From contig SEBU01000006.1 of NCBI GenBank assembly GCA_004173475.1, positions 1 to 64,000 of the forward strand: 64,000 bases of DNA, read 5' to 3'. Made by a program: the position numbers and the translations under genes. Source of the DNA: Gammaproteobacteria bacterium. Its GTDB lineage: Bacteria; Pseudomonadota; Gammaproteobacteria; Pseudomonadales; Cellvibrionaceae. The notes beneath the pieces were generated by a model. The model was not told the origin of the DNA. It did no database searches and saw nothing but the letters and a program-made list of their open reading frames with translations. Below are positions 27,850 to 38,490 of this stretch, piece by piece. Positions within the stretch are counted from its first letter, which is position 1, and each line of letters starts with the position of its first letter.

Positions 27850-29586
27850 TTATGTACGCTCCGTTTTGCTTAACAACATATCGCGCATTGAGCCATTAGG
27901 AGCAACGTGCATTGGATAAACGTGCTCGCTTTGATCGACCATGATGTCCATAAACACAACGCGATCTTTCAATGCAAAACATTCTTCCAATTTTGCTCTC
28001 AATTCTTCTTTTTTCGTTACGCGAATACCAACGTGGCCATAAGCTTCCGCCAGTTTTACGAAGTCTGGTAAAGAATCCTCATACAGGCTTTCAGCATAGC
28101 GCCCTGCGTATTGCATATCTTGCCATTGACGAACCATGCCGAGCGCTTGGTTGTTAAGACAAATAACTTTTACCGGCAAATGATACTGAGTGCAGCAAGA
28201 TAATTCCTGGATGCACATTTGAATCGAGCCCTCGCCAGTGACACAAACAACTGTCGCATCGCGATATGCCATTTGCACGCCCATGGCCGCGGGCAAACCG
28301 AAGCCCATAGTGCCGAGGCCACCGGAATTGATCCAACGACGCGGTTTATCGAACAAATAATATTGCGCAGTGAACATCTGGTGCTGGCCTACGTCGGACG
28401 TTACATATGCATCGCCTTTAGTAACATCCCAAATCGCCTGGATAACCTCCTGCGGTTTAATTTTATCGCTGGTAGTGTCGAAGCGCGCCTTATGCTGCAA
28501 ACCGTGACGCTCGCGCCATTCGTTGATTTGTTTCCACCATGCGGTAATAGCTTCCGAATCCGGTTTTTCGCTCGAATCTTTGATAAGTGCGAGCATATCC
28601 GTCAGTACACTTTCAACCGAACCAACGATTGGAACATCAGCAGTAACAGTTTTGGAAATAGACGCAGGGTCGATATCCACATGAATAATTTTTGCGTTCG
28701 GGCAGAATTTGCTGACGGTGTTAGTTACACGGTCATCGAAGCGTGCGCCTACAGCGAGAATGACATCGCTGTGATGCATGGCAGTATTTGCTTCAAACGT
28801 CCCGTGCATGCCGAGCATGCCGAGGAAGCGTTTGCCTGTTCCAGGGTAAGCACCCAAACCCATCAAGGTATTGGTTACTGGATAATCCAGCGTATCAACC
28901 AACTGCACCAACAACTCAGATGCATTGCCTTGAACGACGCCGCCACCGGTGTAAATCATCGGACGCTTTGCACCCAACAATAACTGCACGGCTTTCTTAA
29001 TCTGACCGGCATGGCCGCGAGTTGCGGGCGTGTAGGAACGAAGCTTAATTTTGTCCGGATATTCATACGGAAAGGTAAACGCTGGGTGCGTCAAGTCTTT
29101 AGGTACGTCGATAACGACCGGACCAGGACGACCAGTAGCTGCAATGTAATAGGCCTTCTTCACCGTTTCAGCGATCTCGCTTTGGTGCTTGATCATAAAG
29201 CTGTGCTTCACGATCGGGCGGGAAATACCGACCATGTCGGTTTCCTGGAAAGCGTCTTCCCCGATCAAATGACTTTGCACCTGACCTGAGATGACGACCA
29301 TCGGAATAGAATCCATGTAGGCCGTCGCAATGCCAGTAATAGCATTGGTCGCGCCTGGGCCCGAAGTCACGAGTACAGTACCGACCCTACCTGTTGCACG
29401 AGAATAACCATCGGCAGCGTGAGTAGCGCCTTGTTCGTGACGAACTAAAATATGTTTAACGTCGTTTTGACGAAAAATGGCATCGTAAATATGCAGTGCA
29501 GCGCCGCCTGGATAGCCGAAAATGTATTCAACACCTTCGTCTTTCAGTGCGCGTATGAGCATATCTCCGCCTGAGAGCATTTCCAC
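27850..29586 (-). CDS. ilvI: Acetolactate synthase, large catalytic subunit
   Basis: ThDP-dependent enzyme condensing two pyruvates, or pyruvate and 2-ketobutyrate, at the entry to branched-chain amino acid synthesis. The catalytic glutamate region [15 protein letters not shown] lies near residue 45 and the ThDP motif [18 protein letters not shown] near 447. The open frame starts at an ATG at 29592 that is almost touching the AAAGGGG. The GTG at 29586 sits seven bases after that site and yields MEMLSGG, matching E. coli IlvI, so I prefer it (578 residues). Operon with ilvH; the next step, ilvC, is 25 kb away. Confidence 0.96.
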   Translation of the reverse strand: MEMLSGGDMLIRALKDEGVEYIFGYPGGAALHIYDAIFRQNDVKHILVRHEQGATHAADGYSRATGRVGTVLVTSGPGATNAITGIATAYMDSIPMVVISGQVQSHLIGEDAFQETDMVGISRPIVKHSFMIKHQSEIAETVKKAYYIAATGRPGPVVIDVPKDLTHPAFTFPYEYPDKIKLRSYTPATRGHAGQIKKAVQLLLGAKRPMIYTGGGVVQGNASELLVQLVDTLDYPVTNTLMGLGAYPGTGKRFLGMLGMHGTFEANTAMHHSDVILAVGARFDDRVTNTVSKFCPNAKIIHVDIDPASISKTVTADVPIVGSVESVLTDMLALIKDSSEKPDSEAITAWWKQINEWRERHGLQHKARFDTTSDKIKPQEVIQAIWDVTKGDAYVTSDVGQHQMFTAQYYLFDKPRRWINSGGLGTMGFGLPAAMGVQMAYRDATVVCVTGEGSIQMCIQELSCCTQYHLPVKVICLNNQALGMVRQWQDMQYAGRYAESLYEDSLPDFVKLAEAYGHVGIRVTKKEELRAKLEECFALKDRVVFMDIMVDQSEHVYPMHVAPNGSMRDMLLSKTERT

Positions 29587-29592
29587 AATCAT

Positions 29593-30032
29593 TCCCCTTT
29601 TAGAATGTTATTAAGGTGCAATAGCGTGCAGCAGCATAAATTGCTGCAAATAAATAAACACGTTATAGGCACTAAAAAAATACGCCGAAGACAGGGTCAA
29701 CAACGCAATATGATTGATCCACGATCAAAACCCGGCAAGGTCAGGATCGGACCAGCGAAAACCGTGCAGGTAAACAGCGGCTTTCTTGGCAGCGCCCAAG
29801 GTTTTTGAGCGCCTACCGCAGATGGGTCGCCAAGAGGGTGACTTGGCTGGGTGCAGATGAGATTCCGAGCTTATCGGTCATCTAGCAACCATCTGGAGGA
29901 GCGGCAATTTTCGCAGGTGAGACGGGGATGTCAAGAAAAAAACTCTTTACACTAGTTTTAGTCACTAAATATCACTTCAAAGCGACGCTCCTGATATCAT
30001 TTTGCCTCTAAAACCAACAAGGAGGATAACTT
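29593..30032. other. ilvI leader and intergenic region
   Basis: About 440 bases between the divergent ilvI and an exported-protein gene. On the minus strand a short frame of 22 codons at 29881-29813 has six Leu/Ile/Val codons, and a T run at about 29673-29679 follows some 135 bases later. I do not see a convincing mutually exclusive pair of hairpins, so attenuation is only a possibility. A long leader of over 300 bases is implied by the predicted promoter. Confidence 0.4.
29906..29934 (-). promoter_or_regulatory. Predicted ilvIH promoter
   Basis: A perfect -35 TTGACA (29929-29934 on the minus strand) and a weak -10 AAAATT (29906-29911) are 17 bases apart. It would give a leader of about 310 bases before ilvI. 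Confidence 0.4.
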
Positions 30033-30530
30033 ATGATTACCTACCCCCATCTCAAACGCCTCAGCGCAATGTTTTGTTTGGCGATTGCCATGACAATCCA
30101 AGCAGCTTTCGGCGCTCCTGAAAAAGAACCGGCTCCAGAAACGCTCACAATTTCTTTGTCTAGCGAGGCGGAACTAACATTTACGATGCCTATGAAAGCA
30201 AGATCTCATTTATTCTTGCTTCGTAGCAAAAATAAAAATGCTAGAAACAATTTCGTAGGCAGAATCACTATTACCGACGAGGGGTGCGCTACAGGCCACC
30301 AGGTGTCTATAAGTTACGAAAAAACTCGTGATGAGATTTTGACAGTTTATTTTCCCAAAGAAATTCCATGGGATAAAACATACAACCTACGAGTGCGCCA
30401 TAACGGCGATGAACTAACATTTAGTTTGAATGGCGAGACTATATCTGTATCACCTCTTCAAAAAGCAAAATTTATCCAACTCACCAATGACCCTAAGTCT
30501 ATAAACATTCTAAGCACTGAACAGCACTAA
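30033..30530 (+). CDS. Small exported protein of unknown function
   Basis: A 165-residue protein with a signal peptide (residues 1-27, cleavage after AFGA) and a beta-rich mature part. The segment TYNLRVRHNGDELTFSLNGETISV near residues 115-140 resembles the strands of a concanavalin-like (LamG-type) fold, but I cannot name a family. AAGGAGG lies seven bases before the ATG. The next gene follows after 21 bases, so the two may be co-transcribed. No catalytic motif is evident. Confidence 0.65.
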   Translation: MITYPHLKRLSAMFCLAIAMTIQAAFGAPEKEPAPETLTISLSSEAELTFTMPMKARSHLFLLRSKNKNARNNFVGRITITDEGCATGHQVSISYEKTRDEILTVYFPKEIPWDKTYNLRVRHNGDELTFSLNGETISVSPLQKAKFIQLTNDPKSINILSTEQH

Positions 30531-30551
30531 AAATAAATCATGGAAATTTTT

Positions 30552-31937
30552 ATGAAACACAACATCTATTTATATTTTCTTTCGAGCTTATTTTTCCTAA
30601 GCACAAGAATTTGCTATGCCGACTTTGAGTTGGGGAACACTTATTATGCGGCAGGCAACTTTGAAAAGGCCTACAAGGAATACTTAGAATCCGCGCAATA
30701 TGGCGATAACGATGCGCAACAAAACATTGGCGCCATGTACTACCGTGGTGAATATGTTCCTAAAAATAAAATTACAGCTTATGCGTGGATGACACTAGCA
30801 GCGCAAAATCAAGGTTATAAGGACAAAGGCTTAAACACAAAAATTTACAACAAGTTCAGCGATGAAGAAAAAAAAGCCGCTGACGAGGAATACAAAGTAT
30901 TGTTTGCAAAACTGAACAACGAAGTCATACAAAGTAATTTAACACCGGATTTTGTGGGGCAGACAGGAAATACAAAGACTCAGCGCATCATTAAAACAGT
31001 GAGACCAGAATACCCGCGTGCGGCAATTAGAAACGGATCATATGGCGGTATGACAGATGTAACTTTCACTGTGGATAAATACGGCATCACCAGGGATCAA
31101 ATCACCTATTATTCAAGCGACCCTCGCTTTAGTGTTGCAGCACTAAACGCGGTAAGAAAATTCCAATTCGAGCCTTTGCTAGTCAATGGCAAACCGGTAG
31201 CGATTAATGGAGTTAAAATGCGCTTTAATTTCAGGGTAAATGATCTAGAGTATTCCGATAAGAAAATTGCTAAATATATTGACGAAGCTCGCGCAAAAGC
31301 ATCCTCGGGTAGCAGCCAGGACAAATTGACTTTTGCTTATCTATTAGAAACCGTCCCTTCTTTTACTAAGGATTACAAATTAGTCGACAATCCTAATGAA
31401 TGGTATGTCAATGCGGCCAATGAAGGTAATTATTCGGCGAGTTATTTTCTTGGACGCAATATTCTCTATGGCAACATGTGCACATCTGACTCTGCAAAAA
31501 GTATGGGTTGGCTGCTCAAAGCTGCAAGAGGTGGAATTAGTGACGCGCAGTATTTATTAGCTATTGAAACATTCAGCGGCGCTCGGTTTGAGAAAAATGA
31601 CGAGAAAGGTTTTTACTGGCTCAGCAAAGCTGCAGAGGCGAATAAATTCGCCAAAGTTAAATATGCGTGGATACTCTCTACACACCCTGATGAAAAATAT
31701 CGCAACGGAAAATTAGCGCAAGAATTACTACAGTCTGTTGATGACTCCCATACTGACAAGTTGAGCCTTTATCAATCCCGCGCGGCTTCTGCTGCGGAAA
31801 CAGGTAATTTTGACGATGCAATTAAATGGCAGAAAAAAGCAGTCGAAGATGCAAAGGAATTAGAAATTCCCCTCACCCAGGTTGGGCAACAACTAAATAG
31901 TTATGTAAACAATTCTCCATGGCGAGAAACTATTTAA
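30552..31937 (+). CDS. Exported Sel1-TonB_C-Sel1 protein
   Basis: The open frame begins at 30540, but the ATG at 30552 follows GGAAA and starts the signal peptide (MKHNIYLYFLSSLFFLS, cleavage near CYA). Mature domains in order: Sel1-like/TPR helices at about 25-90, a TonB C-terminal-type domain at about 145-230 (RPEYPRAAIRNG ... FQFEPLLVNGKPV), and further Sel1 repeats at about 285-380. TonB_C domains normally contact outer-membrane receptors after an N-terminal anchor; here the anchor is replaced by a signal peptide and protein-interaction repeats. It is periplasmic by prediction. Function unknown. Confidence 0.75.
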   Translation: MKHNIYLYFLSSLFFLSTRICYADFELGNTYYAAGNFEKAYKEYLESAQYGDNDAQQNIGAMYYRGEYVPKNKITAYAWMTLAAQNQGYKDKGLNTKIYNKFSDEEKKAADEEYKVLFAKLNNEVIQSNLTPDFVGQTGNTKTQRIIKTVRPEYPRAAIRNGSYGGMTDVTFTVDKYGITRDQITYYSSDPRFSVAALNAVRKFQFEPLLVNGKPVAINGVKMRFNFRVNDLEYSDKKIAKYIDEARAKASSGSSQDKLTFAYLLETVPSFTKDYKLVDNPNEWYVNAANEGNYSASYFLGRNILYGNMCTSDSAKSMGWLLKAARGGISDAQYLLAIETFSGARFEKNDEKGFYWLSKAAEANKFAKVKYAWILSTHPDEKYRNGKLAQELLQSVDDSHTDKLSLYQSRAASAAETGNFDDAIKWQKKAVEDAKELEIPLTQVGQQLNSYVNNSPWRETI

Positions 31938-31968
31938 ACGAAAACTTGCCTGAAGCTAGCCAATTTAG

Positions 31969-33099
<1,131 letters not shown>

Positions 33100-33139
33100 A
33101 TAAGTAATAACGAGTAATAGATAAGTTGAGTATTAGAGT

Positions 33140-33985
33140 ATGTCCAACACTGATTTAACGCTTCTGTCCGCCACCAAAAGTTTTGGCGGTTGGATCAAGC
33201 GGTTTCAACATCAATCAAGCGCTCTAGATTGTGCAATGACGTTTTCCATTTACCTTCCACCTCAAGCCGACACTGCTGCGGTTCCATTGCTGTGGTGGCT
33301 TTCAGGGCTAACTTGTACCGACGAAAACTTTATGCAAAAAGCCGGTGCGCAACAATTAGCTTCAAAATTGGGAATTGCAATTATCTGCCCGGATACCAGC
33401 CCACGAAATGTAAAGATTCCTGGCGTAGACGAGAGTTACGATTTCGGTTCCGGCGCTGGCTTTTACGTAAATGCTACTCAAAAGCCATGGAGCAAACATT
33501 ACAACATGTACGATTACATCGCCGAGGAGCTTCCCAAAGTAGCCAGAGCAAATTTTTCATTCACTGGAAAAGAAAGTATCAGCGGGCATTCCATGGGTGG
33601 TCACGGTGCGATGGTTTTGGCATTGCGCCAACCAGGGCGTTATGCATCAGTTTCTGCTTTTGCGCCTATAGTGAATCCAAGCACAAGCCCTTGGGGGCAA
33701 AAAGCATTTACAGGTTATCTTGGGGATGACCAGCAAAAATGGGCTGAGTACGATGCTTATGCCCTGATAAAAAAAGGCGAATCAAAACAGCCTTTGTTTA
33801 TTGATCAAGGTGAAGCCGATAACTATCTTAGCGATCAATTGCGACCCGATCTACTGGAGCAAATTTGCCATCAACGTCAACATCCATTGGTGTTAAGACG
33901 GCAAGAAGGTTACGACCATAGTTATTTTTTTGTCGCAACCTTTATTGACGAACATTTGCGTTATCACGCGCAGCATTTGTCTTGA
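33140..33985 (+). CDS. fghA: S-formylglutathione hydrolase
   Basis: Alpha/beta hydrolase of the esterase D family that releases formate and glutathione from the FrmA product. The nucleophile elbow is GHSMGGHG (Ser near residue 151), the oxyanion strand LLWWLSGLTCTDENF lies near 50, and the C-terminal histidine is in YDHSYFF near 265. At 281 residues it is full length. Operon with frmA; a terminator follows after about 15 bases. Confidence 0.95.
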   Translation: MSNTDLTLLSATKSFGGWIKRFQHQSSALDCAMTFSIYLPPQADTAAVPLLWWLSGLTCTDENFMQKAGAQQLASKLGIAIICPDTSPRNVKIPGVDESYDFGSGAGFYVNATQKPWSKHYNMYDYIAEELPKVARANFSFTGKESISGHSMGGHGAMVLALRQPGRYASVSAFAPIVNPSTSPWGQKAFTGYLGDDQQKWAEYDAYALIKKGESKQPLFIDQGEADNYLSDQLRPDLLEQICHQRQHPLVLRRQEGYDHSYFFVATFIDEHLRYHAQHLS

Positions 33986-33999
33986 TCGATAAAACCAGC

Positions 34000-34033
34000 A
34001 AATAAACCTGGATAAAAAATTCAGGTTTTATTT
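34000..34033 (+). terminator. Terminator after fghA
   Basis: Hairpin AAATAA-ACCTG / CAGGTTTTATTT with one bulge and an A-rich loop, starting 15 bases after the fghA stop. The stem ends in TTTTATTT, acting as the T tract. Confidence 0.55.
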
Positions 34034-34193
34034 CGCCTAAATCAACATCAAATATGCGAAACCGCATAAAAAGCGATAATGTTTATCGCTTGCTTGTAAG
34101 CCGGTGGCTTTTGAAAGATTGTCGGGCCTATACTCTCGCCTCTCTCGCCGAGAGGAAAAATTAAAATCACTGAAATAAACTAAGGAGAAGACA

Positions 34194-34643
34194 ATGTCGG
34201 ATTTAACCGTAAACAATTTAACTGTATTAGAGAACGTGGTTTTTACGCCTGCATCAGGCCATCAAGGAGCCTTAGTCTGCGCGGGAGCGGATCTTGAAAT
34301 CTCGTCAGAAAAACAAGTCAGATTTACACCCCAAAATGGTGTGCGAATTTCCAGCACCACCTCTCCTACCCTCACGGTGGAAGGTAACGTTGTTGCAGGA
34401 AAATATTTAAAATTTGGTGAATTGACACTCACTAGCACAGTGAAAACAGCTTCAAGCTCCACTAATGATGGATACGGCGGCACACCAAGCAGCCCAGGCC
34501 CTTTGGCCCCATCAGTATTATTAGGTGCGGTAGGAAATAACTCTTTAGCAATCGAAATCGACAGCGTTACTCATAACCTGGTGCTAACTTGGCAGACAAA
34601 TGGACAAAAATACAAACATATTTTGACCGGCACCAAAGTTTAA
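34194..34643 (+). CDS. Orphan 149-residue protein, function unknown
   Basis: I recognise no family. The sequence has no signal peptide, membrane segment or catalytic motif. Residues 1-85 are built of short repetitive beta-type strands (SDLTVNNLTVLENVVFT, LTVEGNVVAGKYLKF), like tail-fibre or beta-solenoid repeats. Residues 85-105 are a low-complexity Ser/Thr/Gly/Pro linker, and the rest is again strand-rich. A strong AAGGAG precedes the ATG, and a bidirectional terminator follows, so the gene looks real and monocistronic. A perfect stem-loop (34071-34091) lies in its leader. Confidence 0.7.
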   Translation: MSDLTVNNLTVLENVVFTPASGHQGALVCAGADLEISSEKQVRFTPQNGVRISSTTSPTLTVEGNVVAGKYLKFGELTLTSTVKTASSSTNDGYGGTPSSPGPLAPSVLLGAVGNNSLAIEIDSVTHNLVLTWQTNGQKYKHILTGTKV

Positions 34644-34673
34644 GCTTCATTTAATTATTGAATTAAATTAAAT

Positions 34674-34710
34674 AAAAAAAGCCCCGATATTTAAAATACG
34701 GGGCTTTTTT
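34674..34710. terminator. Bidirectional terminator between convergent genes
   Basis: GCCCCG/CGGGGC stem extended by TATTT/AAATA after a one-base bulge, flanked by seven As and six Ts, 30 bases after the orphan gene and 18 bases after the MFS stop on the other strand. Confidence 0.9.
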
Positions 34711-34727
34711 ATTGCAGACGAAATCAA

Positions 34728-35933
34728 TTATTTATGTGCGAATTTTTTGCGGAAAATAAATAAGCCGGCAAAAATAACAATTAACACCGCAGGAAACAAT
34801 GCAAGGTTTTGCAAGGTTGCCTGTCCCGCAGCAAGCTCAACGGATTCAGGAGGGATTCCCTTGGCAATCGCGTCGGCTTTGGCGTCATCGATCCACCCGC
34901 CGATCACAGGGTTCCACATACTCATCGAAAACATTCCCGCGCCGCCCAGCAATGACATTCCTAATGCACCCGTCTTAGGTTGATACTCGCTGATAAAACC
35001 AATCATGGTTGGCCAGAAATAAGTGACTCCTAATGCAAACACCATTGCAGAAATATAAACCATGGTGCCCGACGCGCCGCTTAATAAATAAATACCAATG
35101 GTGGTAACAATCGCTGACAAAAGCAAAACACCAACAGGATTTAACGCCTCAACAATTGGCCCTGCAAAGAAACGCCCCAATGCCATCAAACCTGTTACCA
35201 AGGCTAAAACCAACATAGGATGTGCGCCTGACGCACCGAATATGCGATCTACCCATTGCTGCGTACCAAATTCCGAAGCCGCCGTAAGAGTCATGCAGAA
35301 CAGCATAAAAATAAAGAGCGGCGAGAAAAGCGCGCGAATATTATTTTTAGTTGATGTTTCAGTGTTGACCGGTACAGGGAAGCTTTGACCAAAAATCATG
35401 TAACCGTAAATTGCAGTTGGAACAAGCATGACAGCAATTTGCGCTTGCCAACCTAAATTTAATTTCGTCATCAATGCAGAGATCAATGACCCAATAACTA
35501 TGCCACCGGGAAACCACATGTGAAATTTATTAAGCTTAGTAGTTTTCTGCGTGTGATAAATATCCACAATTAGTGGATTGCATGCTGCTTCGACCGAACC
35601 ATTAGCAAAGCCGATAAAAAACGTCGAAATTAATAATCCCCAAAAACCACCTGCAGTGATTGTAAGCACTAAACCTAGCAAGTGCGATAAAAACGCGAGA
35701 TACATTAAGGTGCGCGCACCGACAATGTTGTACAACAAGCCGCCCACCATCATAGCGACTGGGAAACCCAAAAACGCCATACTATTAATCCAGCCCAATT
35801 CCCTATCAGTAAACGCAAACGTCACGCTAAGTTGATTGAGAATTCCAGCACGAATAGCAAAAGTCATCGCAGTAGTTATTAACGCGATGCAACAGGCTGC
35901 GAATAAACGGTTTGGATTAATGGTATTAGACAT
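34728..35933 (-). CDS. MFS transporter, sugar-type
   Basis: A 401-residue protein with 12 predicted helices, the size and pattern of the major facilitator superfamily. The best-conserved loops are LGWINSMAFLGFPVAMMVGGLLY in helix 2 and GSVEAACNPLIVDIY after helix 4, which resemble the fucose/hexose FHS-type branch (N-P pair in the EAxxNP motif). Substrate unknown; the two following genes on the strand upstream (Gfo/Idh oxidoreductase and TIM-barrel isomerase) suggest a sugar or polyol. 69 bases after the oxidoreductase. Confidence 0.82.
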   Translation of the reverse strand: MSNTINPNRLFAACCIALITTAMTFAIRAGILNQLSVTFAFTDRELGWINSMAFLGFPVAMMVGGLLYNIVGARTLMYLAFLSHLLGLVLTITAGGFWGLLISTFFIGFANGSVEAACNPLIVDIYHTQKTTKLNKFHMWFPGGIVIGSLISALMTKLNLGWQAQIAVMLVPTAIYGYMIFGQSFPVPVNTETSTKNNIRALFSPLFIFMLFCMTLTAASEFGTQQWVDRIFGASGAHPMLVLALVTGLMALGRFFAGPIVEALNPVGVLLLSAIVTTIGIYLLSGASGTMVYISAMVFALGVTYFWPTMIGFISEYQPKTGALGMSLLGGAGMFSMSMWNPVIGGWIDDAKADAIAKGIPPESVELAAGQATLQNLALFPAVLIVIFAGLFIFRKKFAHK

Positions 35934-36002
35934 AGCGCTTGTACCTTTTTATTGTTAAATAATTTAATTATGGATTTTATTGAGAGCCCAAGCCCTCATT
36001 TA

Positions 36003-37148
36003 TTATTGCAGCGATGTCCAACTACCATTCGCTTTTGAAGAATCGAGCACAGCTTGAATAAACTTCATTCCTTCTACGCCGGTATCGATACCTGGAACCC
36101 AATCCTGCAGATAATGACGTTCGCCAGCTTGATGTGCAATTAAAATATCCGCGATGTCGTGATACAAATTTGCAAAAGCTTCCAGATAACCCTCGGGATG
36201 ACCGCCAGGTGTGCGCATTCCGCGCGCCGCTATGTCGCTACCAATATCGCCGCGACGAGTGACACGCTGACGCGGTTTATTTAATTCGCAATACCACAAC
36301 TCATTGGGATTTTCCTGCGCCCATTCAATACCAGCTTTTTCTCCGTAAACGCGAATACGCAAACCATTTTCACAACCCGGTGCTACCTGGCTACTCCACA
36401 ACATGCCTTTGGCGCCGCCATCAAAACGCAAAAGCGCATGAACGTTATCATCGACTAACCGCCCATCAACAAAACTGGTGAGATCGGAGCTGACCGAATT
36501 AACTTTTTGTTGCGTAATAAATTGTGCGAGCTGAAATGCGTGAGTGCCAATATCACCCAAACAACCTGCTGCGCCTGAGCGCGCGGGGTCGGTACGCCAT
36601 GACGCTTGCTTATTATCATCGGCGGCAGCTTCAGTTAGCCATTCCTGAGGATATTCCACTTGCACAACGCGCAACTTTCCAAGCTTACCTTGCGCAACTA
36701 TTTCGCGAGCATAACGCACCAAGGGATAAGCACTGTAGTTATGTGTTAATGCAAAATAAGCTTTGCTTCGCGAGGCAATTTTTTGCAGCTCAAGCGCTTC
36801 TTCTAAAGTACGCGTAACTGGCTTGTCACAAATAACATCGATACCTGCTTCCAGCGCCGCTTTCGCAACGGGGAAGTGCATATGATTTGGAGTAACAATC
36901 ACAACGGCTTGAATCCCATCTGCACGCGTTTTTTCCACACGCAGCATTTCTTCAAAGGATGTATATGCGCGATCAGCTGCGATATGTAAATCAGCAGCAG
37001 AAGCTTTTGCATTTTCTGAATTTGATGACAGCGCACCGGCAACCAATTCAAAACGATCATCTATACGCGCGGCGATACGATGCACAGCGCCAATAAAAGC
37101 ACCGCGGCCACCACCGACCATTGCATAACGAATTCTTGGAGTTGTCAT
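36003..37148 (-). CDS. Gfo/Idh/MocA-family oxidoreductase
   Basis: NAD(P)-dependent sugar or polyol dehydrogenase of 381 residues. The N-terminal Rossmann motif is VGGGRGAFIG near residue 10, the strand-end motif VTPNHMHFPVA near 85 and the family lysine in CDKPVT near 108 (the EKP-equivalent). The C-terminal alpha/beta domain includes GDIGTHAFQLA near 197, with the catalytic histidine. Substrate is unknown; family members oxidise sugars at C1 or C3. Lies in a trio with a TIM-barrel isomerase and an MFS carrier. Confidence 0.88.
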   Translation of the reverse strand: MTTPRIRYAMVGGGRGAFIGAVHRIAARIDDRFELVAGALSSNSENAKASAADLHIAADRAYTSFEEMLRVEKTRADGIQAVVIVTPNHMHFPVAKAALEAGIDVICDKPVTRTLEEALELQKIASRSKAYFALTHNYSAYPLVRYAREIVAQGKLGKLRVVQVEYPQEWLTEAAADDNKQASWRTDPARSGAAGCLGDIGTHAFQLAQFITQQKVNSVSSDLTSFVDGRLVDDNVHALLRFDGGAKGMLWSSQVAPGCENGLRIRVYGEKAGIEWAQENPNELWYCELNKPRQRVTRRGDIGSDIAARGMRTPGGHPEGYLEAFANLYHDIADILIAHQAGERHYLQDWVPGIDTGVEGMKFIQAVLDSSKANGSWTSLQ

Positions 37149-37200
37149 AATAAAATCTCTCTCATTTTTATAACTTTAAAATAATATTTTTGTGGCACCA

Positions 37201-37412
37201 AACGGGAGCCCCATGCGAATTCGCCGAGCATCGGAAGGTGCAGAGCAAAATAGGCAGGAGGCCTATTTTAGTTTTGATAATACAGGGATGTATTGTCAAA
37301 ACGTCTCGCCAGCACCTGAGAAGCGCAGGATTACAGATGAGACGGGGTCGCCTTTCTTTTGGTTACTTTTATTTGGCGAAGCAAATAAAAGTGACTCGCC
37401 AGCAGGCGAAAA
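37201..37412. repeat. Structured intergenic repeat element with five hairpins
   Basis: About 210 bases packed with inverted repeats: GCGAATTCGC (37215-37224); a nine-base stem AAAATAGGC (37247-37269); a 14-base stem with one wobble (37271-37302); a nested stem CGTCTC/GAGACG enclosing CCTG/CAGG (37302-37344); an 11-base perfect stem ACTTTTATTTG (37365-37392); and TCGCC/GGCGA (37396-37409). The stretch around 37350-37400 resembles a widely dispersed proteobacterial extragenic repeat whose accidental translation reads SPFFWLLLFGEANKS. It is not a gene. Confidence 0.65.
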
Positions 37413-37434
37413 AATCTACCTGACAAAAAATAAT

Positions 37435-38490
37435 TTACTTCAATCCTAAAATTCGACGATTCGCCGGATGGTCCGTACCACCACTTGCAAAATCATCAAA
37501 TGCGCGTTCAGTAACTTTAATAATATGTTGCGCAATAAATGGCGCGCCTTCTGCCGCACCAACCTCTGGATGTTTCAAACAACATTCCCATTCCAAAACA
37601 GCCCAGCCTTCATAATTATATGCTGCGAATTTTGAGAAAATTTGTTTGAAATCTACTTGGCCATCACCCAACGAGCGGAAGCGGCCTGCGCGGTCTACCC
37701 AGTTTTCGTAGCCGCCGTAAACACCTTGCTGAGCCGTTGGATTAAATTCCGCGTCTTTAACATGGAACATTTTGATGCGGTCATGGTAACGATCAATAAA
37801 CGCTAAATAATCGAGCTGCTGTAAAACAAAATGGGATGGGTCAAACAAAATATTAGCGCGTGGATGATTATCAACGGCTTTCAAAAAGCGTTCAAAGGTT
37901 GCGCCATCGTGCAAGTCTTCTCCTGGGTGAATTTCATAACAGAGATCTACACCGGCCTCATCAAATGCATCAAGAATAGGTTTCCAGCGTTTCGCTAATT
38001 CGCCAAAACCAGCGTCAACTAAACCAGCGGGGCGCTGCGGCCAGGGATACAAATACGGCCACAATAAAGCTCCGGAAAAAGTTGCATGAGCTTTTAAACC
38101 TAAATTTTTACTGGCCTTCGCCGCCAACAATAATTGCTCAACAGCCCACTCCTGGCGAGCAGTTGGATTTTTACGAACCGATTCAGATGCAAAGCCGTCA
38201 AACATTTCATCGTACGCAGGATGAACCGCAACCAATTGTCCCTGCAAATGCGTCGACAACTCCGTGGGCACCAAACCATGGTACGCGAGTGTGTGCAAAA
38301 AATTGTCGCAATATTCCTGGCTGTTAGCCGCAGCCTCTAAATCAAAGACACGCTTGTCCCATGTTGGAATTTGCACGCCCTTAAAACCAAGGCTTGCAAC
38401 CCAACCGGCAATGCTATCGAGGGAATTGAAAGGGGCCGTATCGCTTAGAAACTGAGCAAGGAAAATCGCAGGGCCTTTAAGGGTTTTCAT
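37435..38490 (-). CDS. Sugar phosphate isomerase/epimerase-like TIM-barrel protein
   Basis: A 351-residue xylose-isomerase-like TIM barrel (AP endonuclease family 2 fold). Metal-ligand strands are visible: CYEIHPGEDLHDG near 185, NILFDPSHFVLQQ near 215, and MFHVKDAEF near 240, with a final VLEWECCL near 295. Such enzymes isomerise, epimerise or dehydrate keto-sugars and often accompany Gfo/Idh oxidoreductases. First gene of the sugar trio; the Gfo gene follows after a 286-base gap occupied by the repeat element. Substrate unknown. Confidence 0.83.
   Translation of the reverse strand: MKTLKGPAIFLAQFLSDTAPFNSLDSIAGWVASLGFKGVQIPTWDKRVFDLEAAANSQEYCDNFLHTLAYHGLVPTELSTHLQGQLVAVHPAYDEMFDGFASESVRKNPTARQEWAVEQLLLAAKASKNLGLKAHATFSGALLWPYLYPWPQRPAGLVDAGFGELAKRWKPILDAFDEAGVDLCYEIHPGEDLHDGATFERFLKAVDNHPRANILFDPSHFVLQQLDYLAFIDRYHDRIKMFHVKDAEFNPTAQQGVYGGYENWVDRAGRFRSLGDGQVDFKQIFSKFAAYNYEGWAVLEWECCLKHPEVGAAEGAPFIAQHIIKVTERAFDDFASGGTDHPANRRILGLK

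Noticed and set aside
28219-28983. 254-codon plus-strand frame inside ilvI
   Set aside because: Antisense to a highly conserved catalytic gene; composition is that of a complementary-strand shadow and no product is recognisable.
37190-37449. Short plus-strand frames reading GSPMRIRRASEG and SPFFWLLLFGEANKS
   Set aside because: These are accidental translations of the structured repeat; hairpins, not codons, explain the sequence.
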